Source: CAIKLP01 sp965279595 (GTDB taxonomy: Bacteria > Bacteroidota > Bacteroidia > Sphingobacteriales > Sphingobacteriaceae). From it: DNA of 64,000 bases. Positions 52,737 to 61,160 of the stretch are shown here, piece after piece. Location: positions 2,542,001-2,606,000 of the forward strand of contig OZ257246.1 of assembly GCA_965279595.1 (NCBI GenBank), read 5' to 3'. A program made the position numbers and the translations under genes. How positions within the stretch are numbered: position 1 is the first letter of the stretch; each line of letters opens with the position of its first letter. The notes below the pieces were generated by a model. That model made no database searches and was not told where the DNA came from. It was given only the letters and a program-made list of their open reading frames with translations.

Positions 52737-53255
52737 ATGAAAAGAATAATTGCACTATTAACATTAAGCATTGGATTTATTGTTTCCTCGTTTGCACAAA
52801 CAACAGGTAAAGAAATTGGTGACAAAGCCATTGATATAAAATTATTAAATCCTGAAGGAAAAGAAATTGCCATGTCATCCATTAAAGGAAAAGTAGTATT
52901 AATTGATTTTTGGGCATCGTGGTGTGGTCCATGCAGAATGGAAAATCCAAACTTGATTAAAACATATGCACGTTTTAAAGATGCTAAATTTAAATCAGCT
53001 AAAGGATTTGAAATTTACAGTGTTTCATTAGATAAAGGTAAAGATCCGTGGGTTGCTGCTATTGCAAAAGATAAATTAGTTTGGGAATACCATGTAAGTG
53101 ATTTAAAAGGTTGGTATTCATCTGCTGCTGCACTTTATGGAGTTTCATTCATTCCTCAGAATTTTTTAGTTGATGAAAAAGGGATTATCCTTGCTAAAAA
53201 TTTAAGAGGTGAAGCGCTTGATAAGGAATTAGAAAAATTATTGAAAGACAATTAA
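52737..53255 (+). CDS. TlpA-family periplasmic disulfide reductase
   Basis: This 172-residue protein has a signal peptide (MKRIIALLTLSIGFIVSSFAQ, quoted up to SSFAQ at residue 21) and a thioredoxin-like AhpC/TSA domain with the WCGPC redox motif in VLIDFWASWCGPCRMENPN. The C-terminus reads VDEKGIILAKNLRGEALDKELEKLL. It lacks the N-terminal DUF4369 domain of the paralogue at 18784-19890 but is otherwise the same subtype (WASWCGPCR-x-ENPN, VSLDK, AKNLRGE). It follows ftsE after 9 bases. Its terminator hairpin lies inside the opposing gene. Confidence 0.88.
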   Translation: MKRIIALLTLSIGFIVSSFAQTTGKEIGDKAIDIKLLNPEGKEIAMSSIKGKVVLIDFWASWCGPCRMENPNLIKTYARFKDAKFKSAKGFEIYSVSLDKGKDPWVAAIAKDKLVWEYHVSDLKGWYSSAAALYGVSFIPQNFLVDEKGIILAKNLRGEALDKELEKLLKDN

Positions 53256-54052
53256 AAATATTTTTTAATTAGTTTTAAACTACCTGCATTTTTAACGAGG
53301 ATGAAATCATTAATTTCATCCTCGTTTTTTTTGATAGGATATCTTTTCATCGTATTTGAATCAACAAGAAAAGAAATAGGATCTTTTATTTCTTTTATTT
53401 CAAACCCTAAACCTTCATAGCCACTATAAACTGCCCAGTCTAAATCAACATAAGTCATAAGTTCATCAGGTGAATGTTCCCTTTCAAAATACTTTATTAA
53501 TTTACTAAGGCCACCAACTACAGTGTAATTAAGCTTTGTAGCGAATCGAAACATTTCGAATGAAACAATGGGGTTCATTCTATTTGTCATTTTTCTTGCG
53601 GCACTAAAGGTTGCCACGGCATATAATTCTTCTTTATAAAAAAGTCCATACTTATACCTTGAATTACATGAACCTTGTAAATGATTAGACATTAAAAATT
53701 CTCTTGCCTCTATTTGGGTGATTCTTTTTATGAAACAAGAACGTGCATGAATTTTTTTATTCAATCCTAAAATTGATGCAATTCTACTTTTCATCAATTC
53801 ACTTTCTGCAATCCATTGATCTTGCATTACATGAATTAATGATTTTTTATTATTCAAATAAGCAAGGCTTAATTCTTTTTGTCGTTCAAAAAAATCAGGT
53901 TCAAAGGATGGTTGGATTTTTACTAAATGGAAATAGATGGGCTGCGATTCAACGCCTATCAATGGAATATTAAAATCATAATCAAAAATTATTTCAACAA
54001 CTATTTGTTCAGATTCAAAAAATTGAAGAAACGATTTTTGAAATTGTTCCAT
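53252..54052 (-). CDS. GNAT-fold protein related to Mom/homing-endonuclease accessory domains
   Basis: This 266-residue protein has a poorly conserved N-terminal part (to about 95) and a C-terminal domain with LNKKIHARSCFIKRI, FLMSNHLQGSCNSRYKYGLF, VATFSAARK, FEMFRFATKLNYTVVGGLSKLIKYF (in part MFRFATKLN, VVGGLSKL) and YSGYEGLGFE. That order matches a GNAT-like domain found in phage homing endonucleases and, more remotely, Mom-type DNA-modification proteins. It has no nuclease motif. It starts one base into the mutS stop (TAATG), so it is translationally coupled to mutS. DNA-related acylation is an inference. Confidence 0.6.
   Translation of the reverse strand: MEQFQKSFLQFFESEQIVVEIIFDYDFNIPLIGVESQPIYFHLVKIQPSFEPDFFERQKELSLAYLNNKKSLIHVMQDQWIAESELMKSRIASILGLNKKIHARSCFIKRITQIEAREFLMSNHLQGSCNSRYKYGLFYKEELYAVATFSAARKMTNRMNPIVSFEMFRFATKLNYTVVGGLSKLIKYFEREHSPDELMTYVDLDWAVYSGYEGLGFEIKEIKDPISFLVDSNTMKRYPIKKNEDEINDFILVKNAGSLKLIKKYF
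53294..53332 (+). terminator. perfect 14-bp hairpin terminator, embedded in the opposing gene
   Basis: Arms AACGAGGATGAAAT (53294-53307) and ATTTCATCCTCGTT (53313-53326), loop CATTA, then T to 53332. It lies 39 bases after the TlpA stop and serves it. The same bases encode residues about 240-253 of the minus-strand GNAT-like protein. Confidence 0.85.
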
Positions 54053-56673
54053 TAACTTTTTAATAATTTTTGAATAGCATCCAATTTCATTAAGGCTTCA
54101 ACTGGGGTGAGTGTATTCACATCTAAGCCATTTAAATTATCTCTGATTTTAATTAAAACCGGATCATCTATGGAGAACATATTTAATTGAAATTCGCTAT
54201 TAGATTTTTTACCTTTTTTCAATGAATTTTTCACTGAGCCTTCATTACCTCTTTGCTCTTCTAATTTTTTTAGAATTGAATTGGCTCTTTGTAAAACAAA
54301 GGGTGGCATACCAGCCATTTTAGCTACATGAATACCAAAACTATGTTCACTCCCTCCTGGAATTAATTTACGTAAGAAAATAATTTTCTGATCGCTTTCT
54401 TTAATGGAAACATTAAAATTTTTGATGCGAGGAAATTGAGAAGTCATTTCATTTAGTTCATGATAGTGTGTAGCGAATAAAGTTTTCGCTTTCACATTTG
54501 CATGATCATGTATGTATTCAGCAATTGCCCACGCTATTGAAATACCATCATAGGTACTTGTTCCTCTACCTATTTCATCTAATAAAACTAAACTTCTATC
54601 TGATAAATTATTTAGAATACTTGCGGTTTCATTCATCTCTACCATGAAGGTAGATTCACCCGTTGATAAATTATCAGATGCACCAACCCTTGTAAATATT
54701 TTATCTACAATGCCCATTTTCACAGCCTTTGCAGGCACGTAACAACCAATTTGAGCCATTAAAACAATGAGGCCAGTTTGTCTGAGTATGGCTGATTTAC
54801 CGGACATGTTTGGACCAGTAATCATGATTAACTGTTGTTCTTCTTGATCTAAATAAATATCGTTTGGAATATAAGATTCACCTACCGGTAAAGTTTGTTC
54901 AATTACTGGATGACGTCCTTCTGTAATTTCTAAAACAGGAAAATCAACAATTGTTGGTCGAACAAAATCATTTCTAGAAGATACAAAAGCGAAAGAACAT
55001 AATACATCGAACTGGGCTACAACTATTGCATTTACTTGAATTGGTTTAATATATTCAGCAATAAATAAAATTAAATCTGAATAAATTTTACTTTCAATAA
55101 CAGCAATTTTTTCCTCCGCACCAATTATTTTTTCTTCATACTCTTTTAACTCTGGTGTGATGTAACGTTCAGCATTTACTAGTGTTTGCTTGCGTATCCA
55201 ATCAGTAGGAACTTTATCTTTGTGTACATGTGTTACTTCTAAATAATAACCAAACACTCCATTAAATGCAACTTTTAAAGAACTTATTCCTGTTCTTTCA
55301 ATTTCTCGCTTTTGAATTTCTAACAAATAATCTTTACCACTAAATGCAATTTTTCTTAATGCATCTAATTCTTCTGAAACGTTGGATGCTATTACATTTC
55401 CTTTAATCAATAAAGCTGGAGGATCAGGTTGAATACTTTGTTCAATTTTATCTATTAAAGTTTGACAAGGATTTAATCGATCAGCCATTTCACGAATGCT
55501 ACCCTCCTCCATATTCATGCATCGTTCTTTTATTTTTAAAATTGCTTTTAAAGAACGAGCCAATTGTATGACTTCTCTTGGATTCACTTTTTGCAAAGCA
55601 ACTTTAGAAATCAATCTTTCTAAATCTCCAATTTGTTTGATTTCATCTTCTAATTCTTGTTGAAATAATTTTTGATCAATTAGAAATTGAACCAATTGAT
55701 GTCGATCAAAAATACTTCGCTCATCTTTTAATGGTAATAAAATCCATTTACGTAATAAACGAGCACCCATTGCTGAATTGGTATAATCCAATACATTCAA
55801 TAAACTCAGGGCATTCTCATTATTTGCTTGAACCAATTCCAAATTTCTAATGGTGAATCTATCCAACCATACATAATGGTCTTCCATAATTCTAGAAATA
55901 GAATTGATATGCTGCAATTCACGATGTTGTGTATCATGCAAATAATGTAAAGCAGCACCAGCAGCTATGATGGCAGCTTTCATATTATCAATACCAAAAC
56001 CTTTTAAACTTATAGTTGAAAAATGTTTTGTTAGAGTTTCGTAGGCATAATCGTATCCAAAAATCCATTCTTCCATACCATAGTGGTAAAAAGAATCACC
56101 AAAAGCAGCCATCATTTTTTTGGTTTGATTTCTGATACAAAGAATTTCAGTTGGTTTAAAACTTTGAATTAATTTATCAATGTATTCTAAACTACCTTCA
56201 GATACTAAAAACTCTCCTGTAGAAATATCAAGGAAAGCAACACCTACTGAACTTTCTGATTCAAAATGAACAGCTGCTAAAAAATTATTTGATTTATGTT
56301 GAAGAATGGTATCGTTATAAGATACACCAGGAGTAATCATTTCAGTCACTCCTCGTTTAACAATTGTTTTGGTAGTTTTTGGGTCTTCTAACTGATCACA
56401 AATCGCTACCCTCATTCCAGCTCTAACTAACTTGGGCAAATAAGTATCTAATGAATGATGAGGAAACCCTGCCAATTCAATAAAAGATGCAGAGCCATTT
56501 GCGCGCTTGGTTAAAACAATTCCCAACACATCAGCCGCTTTAATGGCATCTTCTCCAAAAGTTTCATAAAAATCACCAACTCTGAATAATAGCAAAGCAC
56601 CGGGATATTTTGCTTTTATCTCGTTGTATTGCTTCATTAATGGGGTCTCTTTTACTTCAGTAGTTTTTGCCAA
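54052..56673 (-). CDS. mutS: DNA mismatch repair protein MutS
   Basis: This 873-residue protein recognises mispaired DNA. The N-terminal mismatch-binding domain has LLFRVGDFYETFGEDAIKA (Phe-x-Glu motif in FYE) and RANGSASFIELAGFPHHSL; the ATPase domain has GPNMSGKSAILRQTG (Walker A), MVEMNETASIL and VLLDEIGRGTSTYDGISIAW. The start is a TTG at 56673: it gives MAK-TTEVKETPLMKQ, and the KETPLMKQYN sequence is what I expect at the conserved N-terminus of this family. An ATG 12 codons in would remove it. It is followed by the GNAT-like gene with overlapping stop and start. Confidence 0.96.
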   Translation of the reverse strand: MAKTTEVKETPLMKQYNEIKAKYPGALLLFRVGDFYETFGEDAIKAADVLGIVLTKRANGSASFIELAGFPHHSLDTYLPKLVRAGMRVAICDQLEDPKTTKTIVKRGVTEMITPGVSYNDTILQHKSNNFLAAVHFESESSVGVAFLDISTGEFLVSEGSLEYIDKLIQSFKPTEILCIRNQTKKMMAAFGDSFYHYGMEEWIFGYDYAYETLTKHFSTISLKGFGIDNMKAAIIAAGAALHYLHDTQHRELQHINSISRIMEDHYVWLDRFTIRNLELVQANNENALSLLNVLDYTNSAMGARLLRKWILLPLKDERSIFDRHQLVQFLIDQKLFQQELEDEIKQIGDLERLISKVALQKVNPREVIQLARSLKAILKIKERCMNMEEGSIREMADRLNPCQTLIDKIEQSIQPDPPALLIKGNVIASNVSEELDALRKIAFSGKDYLLEIQKREIERTGISSLKVAFNGVFGYYLEVTHVHKDKVPTDWIRKQTLVNAERYITPELKEYEEKIIGAEEKIAVIESKIYSDLILFIAEYIKPIQVNAIVVAQFDVLCSFAFVSSRNDFVRPTIVDFPVLEITEGRHPVIEQTLPVGESYIPNDIYLDQEEQQLIMITGPNMSGKSAILRQTGLIVLMAQIGCYVPAKAVKMGIVDKIFTRVGASDNLSTGESTFMVEMNETASILNNLSDRSLVLLDEIGRGTSTYDGISIAWAIAEYIHDHANVKAKTLFATHYHELNEMTSQFPRIKNFNVSIKESDQKIIFLRKLIPGGSEHSFGIHVAKMAGMPPFVLQRANSILKKLEEQRGNEGSVKNSLKKGKKSNSEFQLNMFSIDDPVLIKIRDNLNGLDVNTLTPVEALMKLDAIQKLLKS

Positions 56674-56803
56674 TTTATTCTTTTTAAAGGGCTAAAAATA
56701 ATAAAAAAAACCTTAGGGATTTTTAAAAATAAGTATTAGGAAAAACCATCAAAAAAACTTAGATTTAAAGGGTAAAGAGCAATCATAATTTAATTTAGAA
56801 AAT

Positions 56804-57148
56804 ATGAAAAATACTGCTTCTATTGACAAAGACGATAGCCTTGAGAATTCAAGTCTAAGTGATGAATTGCACGGAACTGATGAAATATCAAGTTCTGTAA
56901 ATGATGCGAAAAAATTAAGTTTCGGATTTTCTTTCAGTGCTGCAGATGGTGAATCGGGTAATGAATCAGAAGACTTAGGAGATTTACCAAAAAGTTTACA
57001 AAAACAAGGTCATATGTATGATCCAACAATAAGTGATGGTACTCATTTTTCATTCAAAGAAGAAAATGAAATTACCGAAAGTATGCATATTGTAAATGAT
57101 AAAGAAGCTGGTGTATCTTTTAATGATGAGGATAGTTATACTAGCTAA
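56804..57148 (+). CDS. small acidic, probably disordered protein of unknown function
   Basis: This 114-residue protein begins at an ATG 131 bases from the divergent mutS start. It is rich in Ser, Asp and Glu with no hydrophobic core (for example SIDKDDSLENSSLSDE, ESGNESEDLGDL). I see no signal peptide, no transmembrane segment and no family. It overlaps the end of the convergent TrmH-like gene by 8 bases. Coding is supported by its ATG, length and consistent composition, but the function is unknown. Confidence 0.6.
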   Translation: MKNTASIDKDDSLENSSLSDELHGTDEISSSVNDAKKLSFGFSFSAADGESGNESEDLGDLPKSLQKQGHMYDPTISDGTHFSFKEENEITESMHIVNDKEAGVSFNDEDSYTS

Positions 57149-57680
57149 CTTTTGATTTAAATTGTTTGAAAAATTCCCAAATTACAATACCTGCAGTCAC
57201 CGAAACATTGAATGAATGTTTGGTGCCAAATTGTGGAATCTCAATGCAATAATCAGATTCATTAACAATTTCCTGCTCCACTCCCATGACCTCGTTTCCA
57301 AAAACTAAAGCATATTGATGTTCAATTTGAAATTGAAAATTCTCTAAAGAAATGCTTCCTTCCACTTGTTCAATGGAACACACCTTTATTCCTTTAGACT
57401 TTAACTCGACTAATGCATCTTTGGTGCTTTCGAAATAACGCCAATTAACTGACTCAGTTGCTCCAAGAGCAGTTTTTTCAATTTCCCTATGTGGTGGTTG
57501 AGCAGTAATTCCACATAAATAAATGGCTTCTATGGCAAAAGCATCTGAACTACGAAATACAGAGCCAATATTATGCATAGAACGGATATTGTCTAGCACA
57601 ATAATTACAGGCAATTTATTCACTTCTTTAAAAGATGAAATATCCAATCTACCTAATTCTTCTAATTTCAATTTTTTCAT
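57141..57680 (-). CDS. TrmH-family RNA 2'-O-methyltransferase (SpoU)
   Basis: This 179-residue enzyme has the SPOUT motifs in order: motif 1 NIGSVFRSSDAFAIEAI (with Arg in N-x-x-S/G-x-x-R), motif 2 LVFGNEVMGV, and motif 3 IPQFGTKHSFNVSVTAGIVIWE. It uses S-adenosylmethionine to methylate ribose 2'-hydroxyls. It lacks the N-terminal substrate-binding domain of RlmB and is short, closer to TrmH or the minimal SpoU group; the RNA target cannot be fixed. The ATG lies at 57680, in a gap upstream of the SRP RNA. Confidence 0.9.
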   Translation of the reverse strand: MKKLKLEELGRLDISSFKEVNKLPVIIVLDNIRSMHNIGSVFRSSDAFAIEAIYLCGITAQPPHREIEKTALGATESVNWRYFESTKDALVELKSKGIKVCSIEQVEGSISLENFQFQIEHQYALVFGNEVMGVEQEIVNESDYCIEIPQFGTKHSFNVSVTAGIVIWEFFKQFKSKVS

Positions 57681-57832
57681 TTTTCAAATATATTCTGCTT
57701 TTGTCATATTTTAGGTATTGCTTTAATTTCTTGAATGAAAAACAAATTAAACATCATTATCAATTGTTTTCCAATGATTTAAAAACATTTTTTTGTATTC
57801 CCAATTTTATGCTGTTCAAATCATTTTTTTTC

Positions 57833-57840
57833 TATATTTG
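57833..57840 (+). promoter_or_regulatory. -7 box of the SRP RNA promoter
   Basis: TATATTTG matches TAnnTTTG and ends 2 bases before the start of the SRP RNA stem, giving transcription initiation at or near the first base-paired residue. Confidence 0.5.
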
Positions 57841-57842
57841 CG

Positions 57843-57943
57843 CTGGGTAAGTCTTATACGACCAGCTCCCTTTGAACTCCCCCAGATTCGGAAGGAAGCA
57901 AGGGTAAAAGGTTGTAGCGGTGCGATATGAGGTGCTTACCCAT
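57843..57943 (+). ncRNA. ffs: signal recognition particle RNA (4.5S-type)
   Basis: About 100 bases that fold as one hairpin: TGGGTAAG (57844-57851) pairs with CTTACCCA (57935-57942). The apical region has the conserved SRP core CAGATTCGGAAGGAAGCAAGG, quoted in part as CGGAAGGAAGCAAGG, which contains the GGAA loop and the internal loops that bind Ffh. It is followed by a T-run (57943-57949) that completes termination. The RNA works with Ffh to target nascent membrane proteins. Confidence 0.93.
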
Positions 57944-58066
57944 TTTTTTGAAATACACATTTAAAATATATTTTTCAGTTTTTGAAATGCAATTTAATCC
58001 CTTGTTTTAAATTGCATTTTTTATTTAAATCACTAAAAAGATTATTCATTCTAAAAAACAAATCAT

Positions 58067-58723
58067 ATGCAATTTTTCATCGACACAGCCAACCTTGATC
58101 AAATTAAAGAAGCACAAGCCTTAGGTATATTAGATGGAGTAACTACCAATCCTTCCTTAATGGCTAAAGAAGGTATTGCAGGTGAAGAAAATGTGATGAA
58201 ACATTACAAAGCAATTTGTGATATTGTTGATGATAAAGTAAGTGCAGAAGTTATTGCAACTGATTTTGAAGGAATGATTAAAGAAGGAGAAAAATTAGCT
58301 GCCATTGATCCAAAAATTGTTGTTAAAATTCCAATGATCAAAGACGGTATCAAAGCTTTAAAATATTTTTCTCAAAAAGGAATTAGAACGAATTGCACAT
58401 TAATTTTCTCAGCAGGTCAGGCTTTATTGGCTGCAAAGGCAGGTGCTACTTATGTTTCACCATTTGTTGGAAGACTAGATGATATCTCTTCTGATGGAAT
58501 GATTTTAATTGAAGATATCCGTTTGATTTTTGACAATTATGGATATGAAACTCAAATTTTAGCTGCATCAGTTAGACATCCATTACATATTATTCAATGT
58601 GCTAAAATTGGTGCAGATGTAATGACAGGACCACTTTCAGCGATATTACAATTACTAAAACATCCACTAACTGATAATGGCTTGGCACAGTTTTTAGCTG
58701 ATCACGCTAAAGCGAATTCGTAG
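58067..58723 (+). CDS. fsa: fructose-6-phosphate aldolase / transaldolase-like
   Basis: This 218-residue TIM-barrel enzyme has the Schiff-base lysine Lys87 in DPKIVVKIPM, and conserved MQFFIDTANLDQIKEA at the start, VTTNPSLMAKEG, NCTLIFSAGQALLAAKAGA (in part) and SPFVGRLDD. The short length is that of fructose-6-phosphate aldolase or the small transaldolase subfamily, as opposed to the 330-residue TalB. The two reactions cannot be told apart from sequence alone. It follows the SRP RNA. Confidence 0.9.
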   Translation: MQFFIDTANLDQIKEAQALGILDGVTTNPSLMAKEGIAGEENVMKHYKAICDIVDDKVSAEVIATDFEGMIKEGEKLAAIDPKIVVKIPMIKDGIKALKYFSQKGIRTNCTLIFSAGQALLAAKAGATYVSPFVGRLDDISSDGMILIEDIRLIFDNYGYETQILAASVRHPLHIIQCAKIGADVMTGPLSAILQLLKHPLTDNGLAQFLADHAKANS

Positions 58724-58798
58724 GTTGGAAATTGGATTTTGGATTTGGATTGGATTTTGGAAAAATTTCAATCGGAGTCACATTTAAAATTTATTTTG

Positions 58799-59278
58799 TT
58801 AGCTAAGATTTACATCTAAAAGCAAAGTATTACTCGGAACAAGTATACCCTTCACTCCTACAGCATTTCCGGCATCTGCATCACGCTGGCGGTCACCAAT
58901 AAAATAAGATTGAGAAGGATCGATATTAAATCGTGCTAATGCTTTTTCAACTAATAACGAACCTGGTTTTCTGCATAAACATTGTCCATTAAAATCTGGA
59001 TGATGTGGGCAAAAATATATTTCACTGATTTTCACCCCTATTTTATCCATTTCTTTTAAAAAGAAATCATGCATTTTTTGTAAATCATTTTGATCATATA
59101 GCCCCTTTGCAAGTCCGCCTTGGTTGGTTATTACTATTATCAAATACCCTAATTTTTGGTATCCCAAAAGGGCTTCTCCTAACCTTGGAAGCAATTTAAA
59201 ATCTTCCAATCGCATAACATAATCTCCAATTTCTTCGTTAATGATGCCGTCTCGATCAAGGAATATTGCTTTGTTCAT
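58799..59278 (-). CDS. gmhB: HAD-family D,D-heptose 1,7-bisphosphate phosphatase-like (GmhB type)
   Basis: This 159-residue HAD phosphatase has FLDRDGIINEE (nucleophile Asp8, Asp10), VITNQGG (motif II Thr), a zinc-binding loop CPHHPDFNGQCLCRKP (Cys-x-His and Cys-x-Cys), and a motif IV in FIGDRQRDADAGN. These are the features of GmhB, which removes the C7 phosphate of heptose bisphosphate for LPS-core synthesis; histidinol-phosphate phosphatases share them, so the substrate is uncertain. It is divergent from the adjacent glycosyltransferase. Confidence 0.85.
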   Translation of the reverse strand: MNKAIFLDRDGIINEEIGDYVMRLEDFKLLPRLGEALLGYQKLGYLIIVITNQGGLAKGLYDQNDLQKMHDFFLKEMDKIGVKISEIYFCPHHPDFNGQCLCRKPGSLLVEKALARFNIDPSQSYFIGDRQRDADAGNAVGVKGILVPSNTLLLDVNLS

Positions 59279-59333
59279 GTGCTAAAATTACGTAATTCAA
59301 AATATTAATTATCTTCGTCTTTCAAAAAAAATA

Positions 59334-60056
59334 ATGTCGGATAGCTTAGTCATCATACCAACTTATAACGAAAAAGAGAACATTGAGAAAATGATTCGCA
59401 AAGTTTCTTCGTTAAGCCCTGCTATTCACCTATTAATAGTTGACGATGGCTCACCAGATGGTACCGCTACAATTATCAAAAACCTTCAAAAAGAATTTCC
59501 AAATTCATTATTCATTGAAGAAAGAAAAGAGAAATTAGGTCTTGGCACTGCTTATATACACGGTTTTAAATGGGCTCTAGAAAGAAATTATTCATTTGTA
59601 TTTGAAATGGATGCTGATTTCTCTCATAATCCAGATGATTTAATCAAATTAAGAGAAGCATGTGTGAATGGAAATGATTTAGCTATCGGATCAAGGTATA
59701 AATCTGGAATCAATGTAGTTAATTGGCCAATGAGTAGGGTTCTGCTTTCTTTTTATGCATCGAAATATGTGCAATTTATAACAGGTATGCCCATTCATGA
59801 TGCAACAGCTGGATTTAAATGCTATAAACGAGAAGTATTAAAAGCTATCAATTTTGAGAAAATAAAATTTGTGGGTTATGCCTTCCAAATTGAGATGAAA
59901 TTTGTTACTTGGAAAAAGGGCTTTCAAATCATAGAAGTGCCCATCATATTCACTGACAGAAGTGAAGGAACAAGTAAAATGTCGAAAGGAATAATTAGAG
60001 AAGCTATTTTTGGAGTGATTCAAATGAAAATAAGATCTTGGTTTTATAAAATTTAA
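59334..60056 (+). CDS. polyprenol-phosphate glycosyltransferase, family 2 (DPM1-like)
   Basis: This 240-residue GT-A enzyme has LVIIPTYNEKENIEKMI, DDGSPDGTA, the DADFSHNP catalytic D-x-D region, and FKCYKREVLKAINF, with YAFQIEMKF and PIIFTDRSEGTSKMSKGII as the polyprenol-phosphate mannose synthase C-terminal signature. It has no transmembrane helices, as in soluble DPM1-type synthases, so it probably works on the inner face of the membrane. Donor sugar is inferred to be GDP-mannose, not shown. A ruvB gene follows. Confidence 0.88.
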   Translation: MSDSLVIIPTYNEKENIEKMIRKVSSLSPAIHLLIVDDGSPDGTATIIKNLQKEFPNSLFIEERKEKLGLGTAYIHGFKWALERNYSFVFEMDADFSHNPDDLIKLREACVNGNDLAIGSRYKSGINVVNWPMSRVLLSFYASKYVQFITGMPIHDATAGFKCYKREVLKAINFEKIKFVGYAFQIEMKFVTWKKGFQIIEVPIIFTDRSEGTSKMSKGIIREAIFGVIQMKIRSWFYKI

Positions 60057-60131
60057 AACCTTTCTATTATCGCGTTTAATTAAGTTTCATTAATTAAATT
60101 AGCAACAAAATTAAAACAAATAAGAATTTTA

Positions 60132-61160
60132 ATGAATCCAAATTTAGATCCAGCAGCTGACAATTTAGATGATAGTGAGAAAGAAATTGAAAGAGTTCTT
60201 CGCCCTTCTGCATTTGACGACTTTACTGGTCAATATAAAATCATTGAAAATTTAAAAATATTTGTTGAAGCAGCTAAAAAAAGAAAAGAAGCATTGGATC
60301 ATGTTTTACTTCATGGGCCTCCTGGCTTAGGAAAAACAACTCTTTCACATATTATTGCCAACGAGTTAGGTGTTAAAATAAAAATAACGTCTGGTCCAGT
60401 ATTAGATAAACCTGGGGATCTTGCAGGCTTACTCACGAATTTAGAAGAAGGTGATATTCTTTTCATTGATGAAATACACCGTTTAAGTCCAGTGGTTGAA
60501 GAGTATTTGTATTCTGCAATGGAAGATTACAAAATTGACATCATGTTAGATACAGGCCCGAATGCTAGATCTGTTCAAATTGGTTTAAATCCATTTACTT
60601 TAATTGGTGCTACTACTCGTTCTGGTTTATTAACTGCTCCTTTAAGAGCACGTTTTGGAATTAATGCAAGGTTAGAATATTATGATTCGAAATTATTAAC
60701 TACCATAGTTTTACGTTCTTCTGAAATTTTATTAACACCTATCACAGACGAAGGTGCATTTGAAATTGCAAGAAGAAGTAGAGGAACACCACGTATCGCT
60801 AATGCTTTATTAAGACGTACTCGAGATTTTGCAGAAATAAAAGGAAATGGAAAAATTGATACTGCCATTTCTCAATTTGCATTAAATGCATTAAACGTTG
60901 ATGAATATGGTTTAGATGAAATGGATAATAAAATTCTAACAACTATTATTGACAAATTCAAAGGTGGGCCTGTTGGCTTGAAAACCATAGCAACTGCGGT
61001 TGGTGAGGATGAAGGAACAATTGAAGAAGTTTATGAACCTTTCTTAATTCAAGAAGGATTTTTGATGAGAACACCAAGAGGAAGAGAAGCTACTGAATTG
61101 GCATATAAACATTTAAACCGTTTAGGGAACTACAGAGGAAATACAAATAGCTTATTTTAA
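60132..61160 (+). CDS. ruvB: Holliday junction branch migration ATPase RuvB
   Basis: This 342-residue AAA+ motor has Walker A HGPPGLGKTTLSH, Walker B DILFIDEIHRLS, sensor 1 IGATTRSGLL, and the arginine finger/sensor 2 region ARRSRGTPRIANALLRR. LRPSAFDDFTGQ near the N-terminus is the family start, and the C-terminal winged helix contains TPRGREATELAYKHL. It works with RuvA to move Holliday junctions. Length and ATG are normal. It overlaps the 3' end of the opposing PagL-like gene by 4 bases. Confidence 0.97.
   Translation: MNPNLDPAADNLDDSEKEIERVLRPSAFDDFTGQYKIIENLKIFVEAAKKRKEALDHVLLHGPPGLGKTTLSHIIANELGVKIKITSGPVLDKPGDLAGLLTNLEEGDILFIDEIHRLSPVVEEYLYSAMEDYKIDIMLDTGPNARSVQIGLNPFTLIGATTRSGLLTAPLRARFGINARLEYYDSKLLTTIVLRSSEILLTPITDEGAFEIARRSRGTPRIANALLRRTRDFAEIKGNGKIDTAISQFALNALNVDEYGLDEMDNKILTTIIDKFKGGPVGLKTIATAVGEDEGTIEEVYEPFLIQEGFLMRTPRGREATELAYKHLNRLGNYRGNTNSLF

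Noticed and set aside
58724..58798. TTGGATTTTGG-type short tandem pattern after fsa
   Set aside because: A few imperfect repeats of GGATTTTGG are visible but too short and irregular to call a repeat family or a regulatory site.
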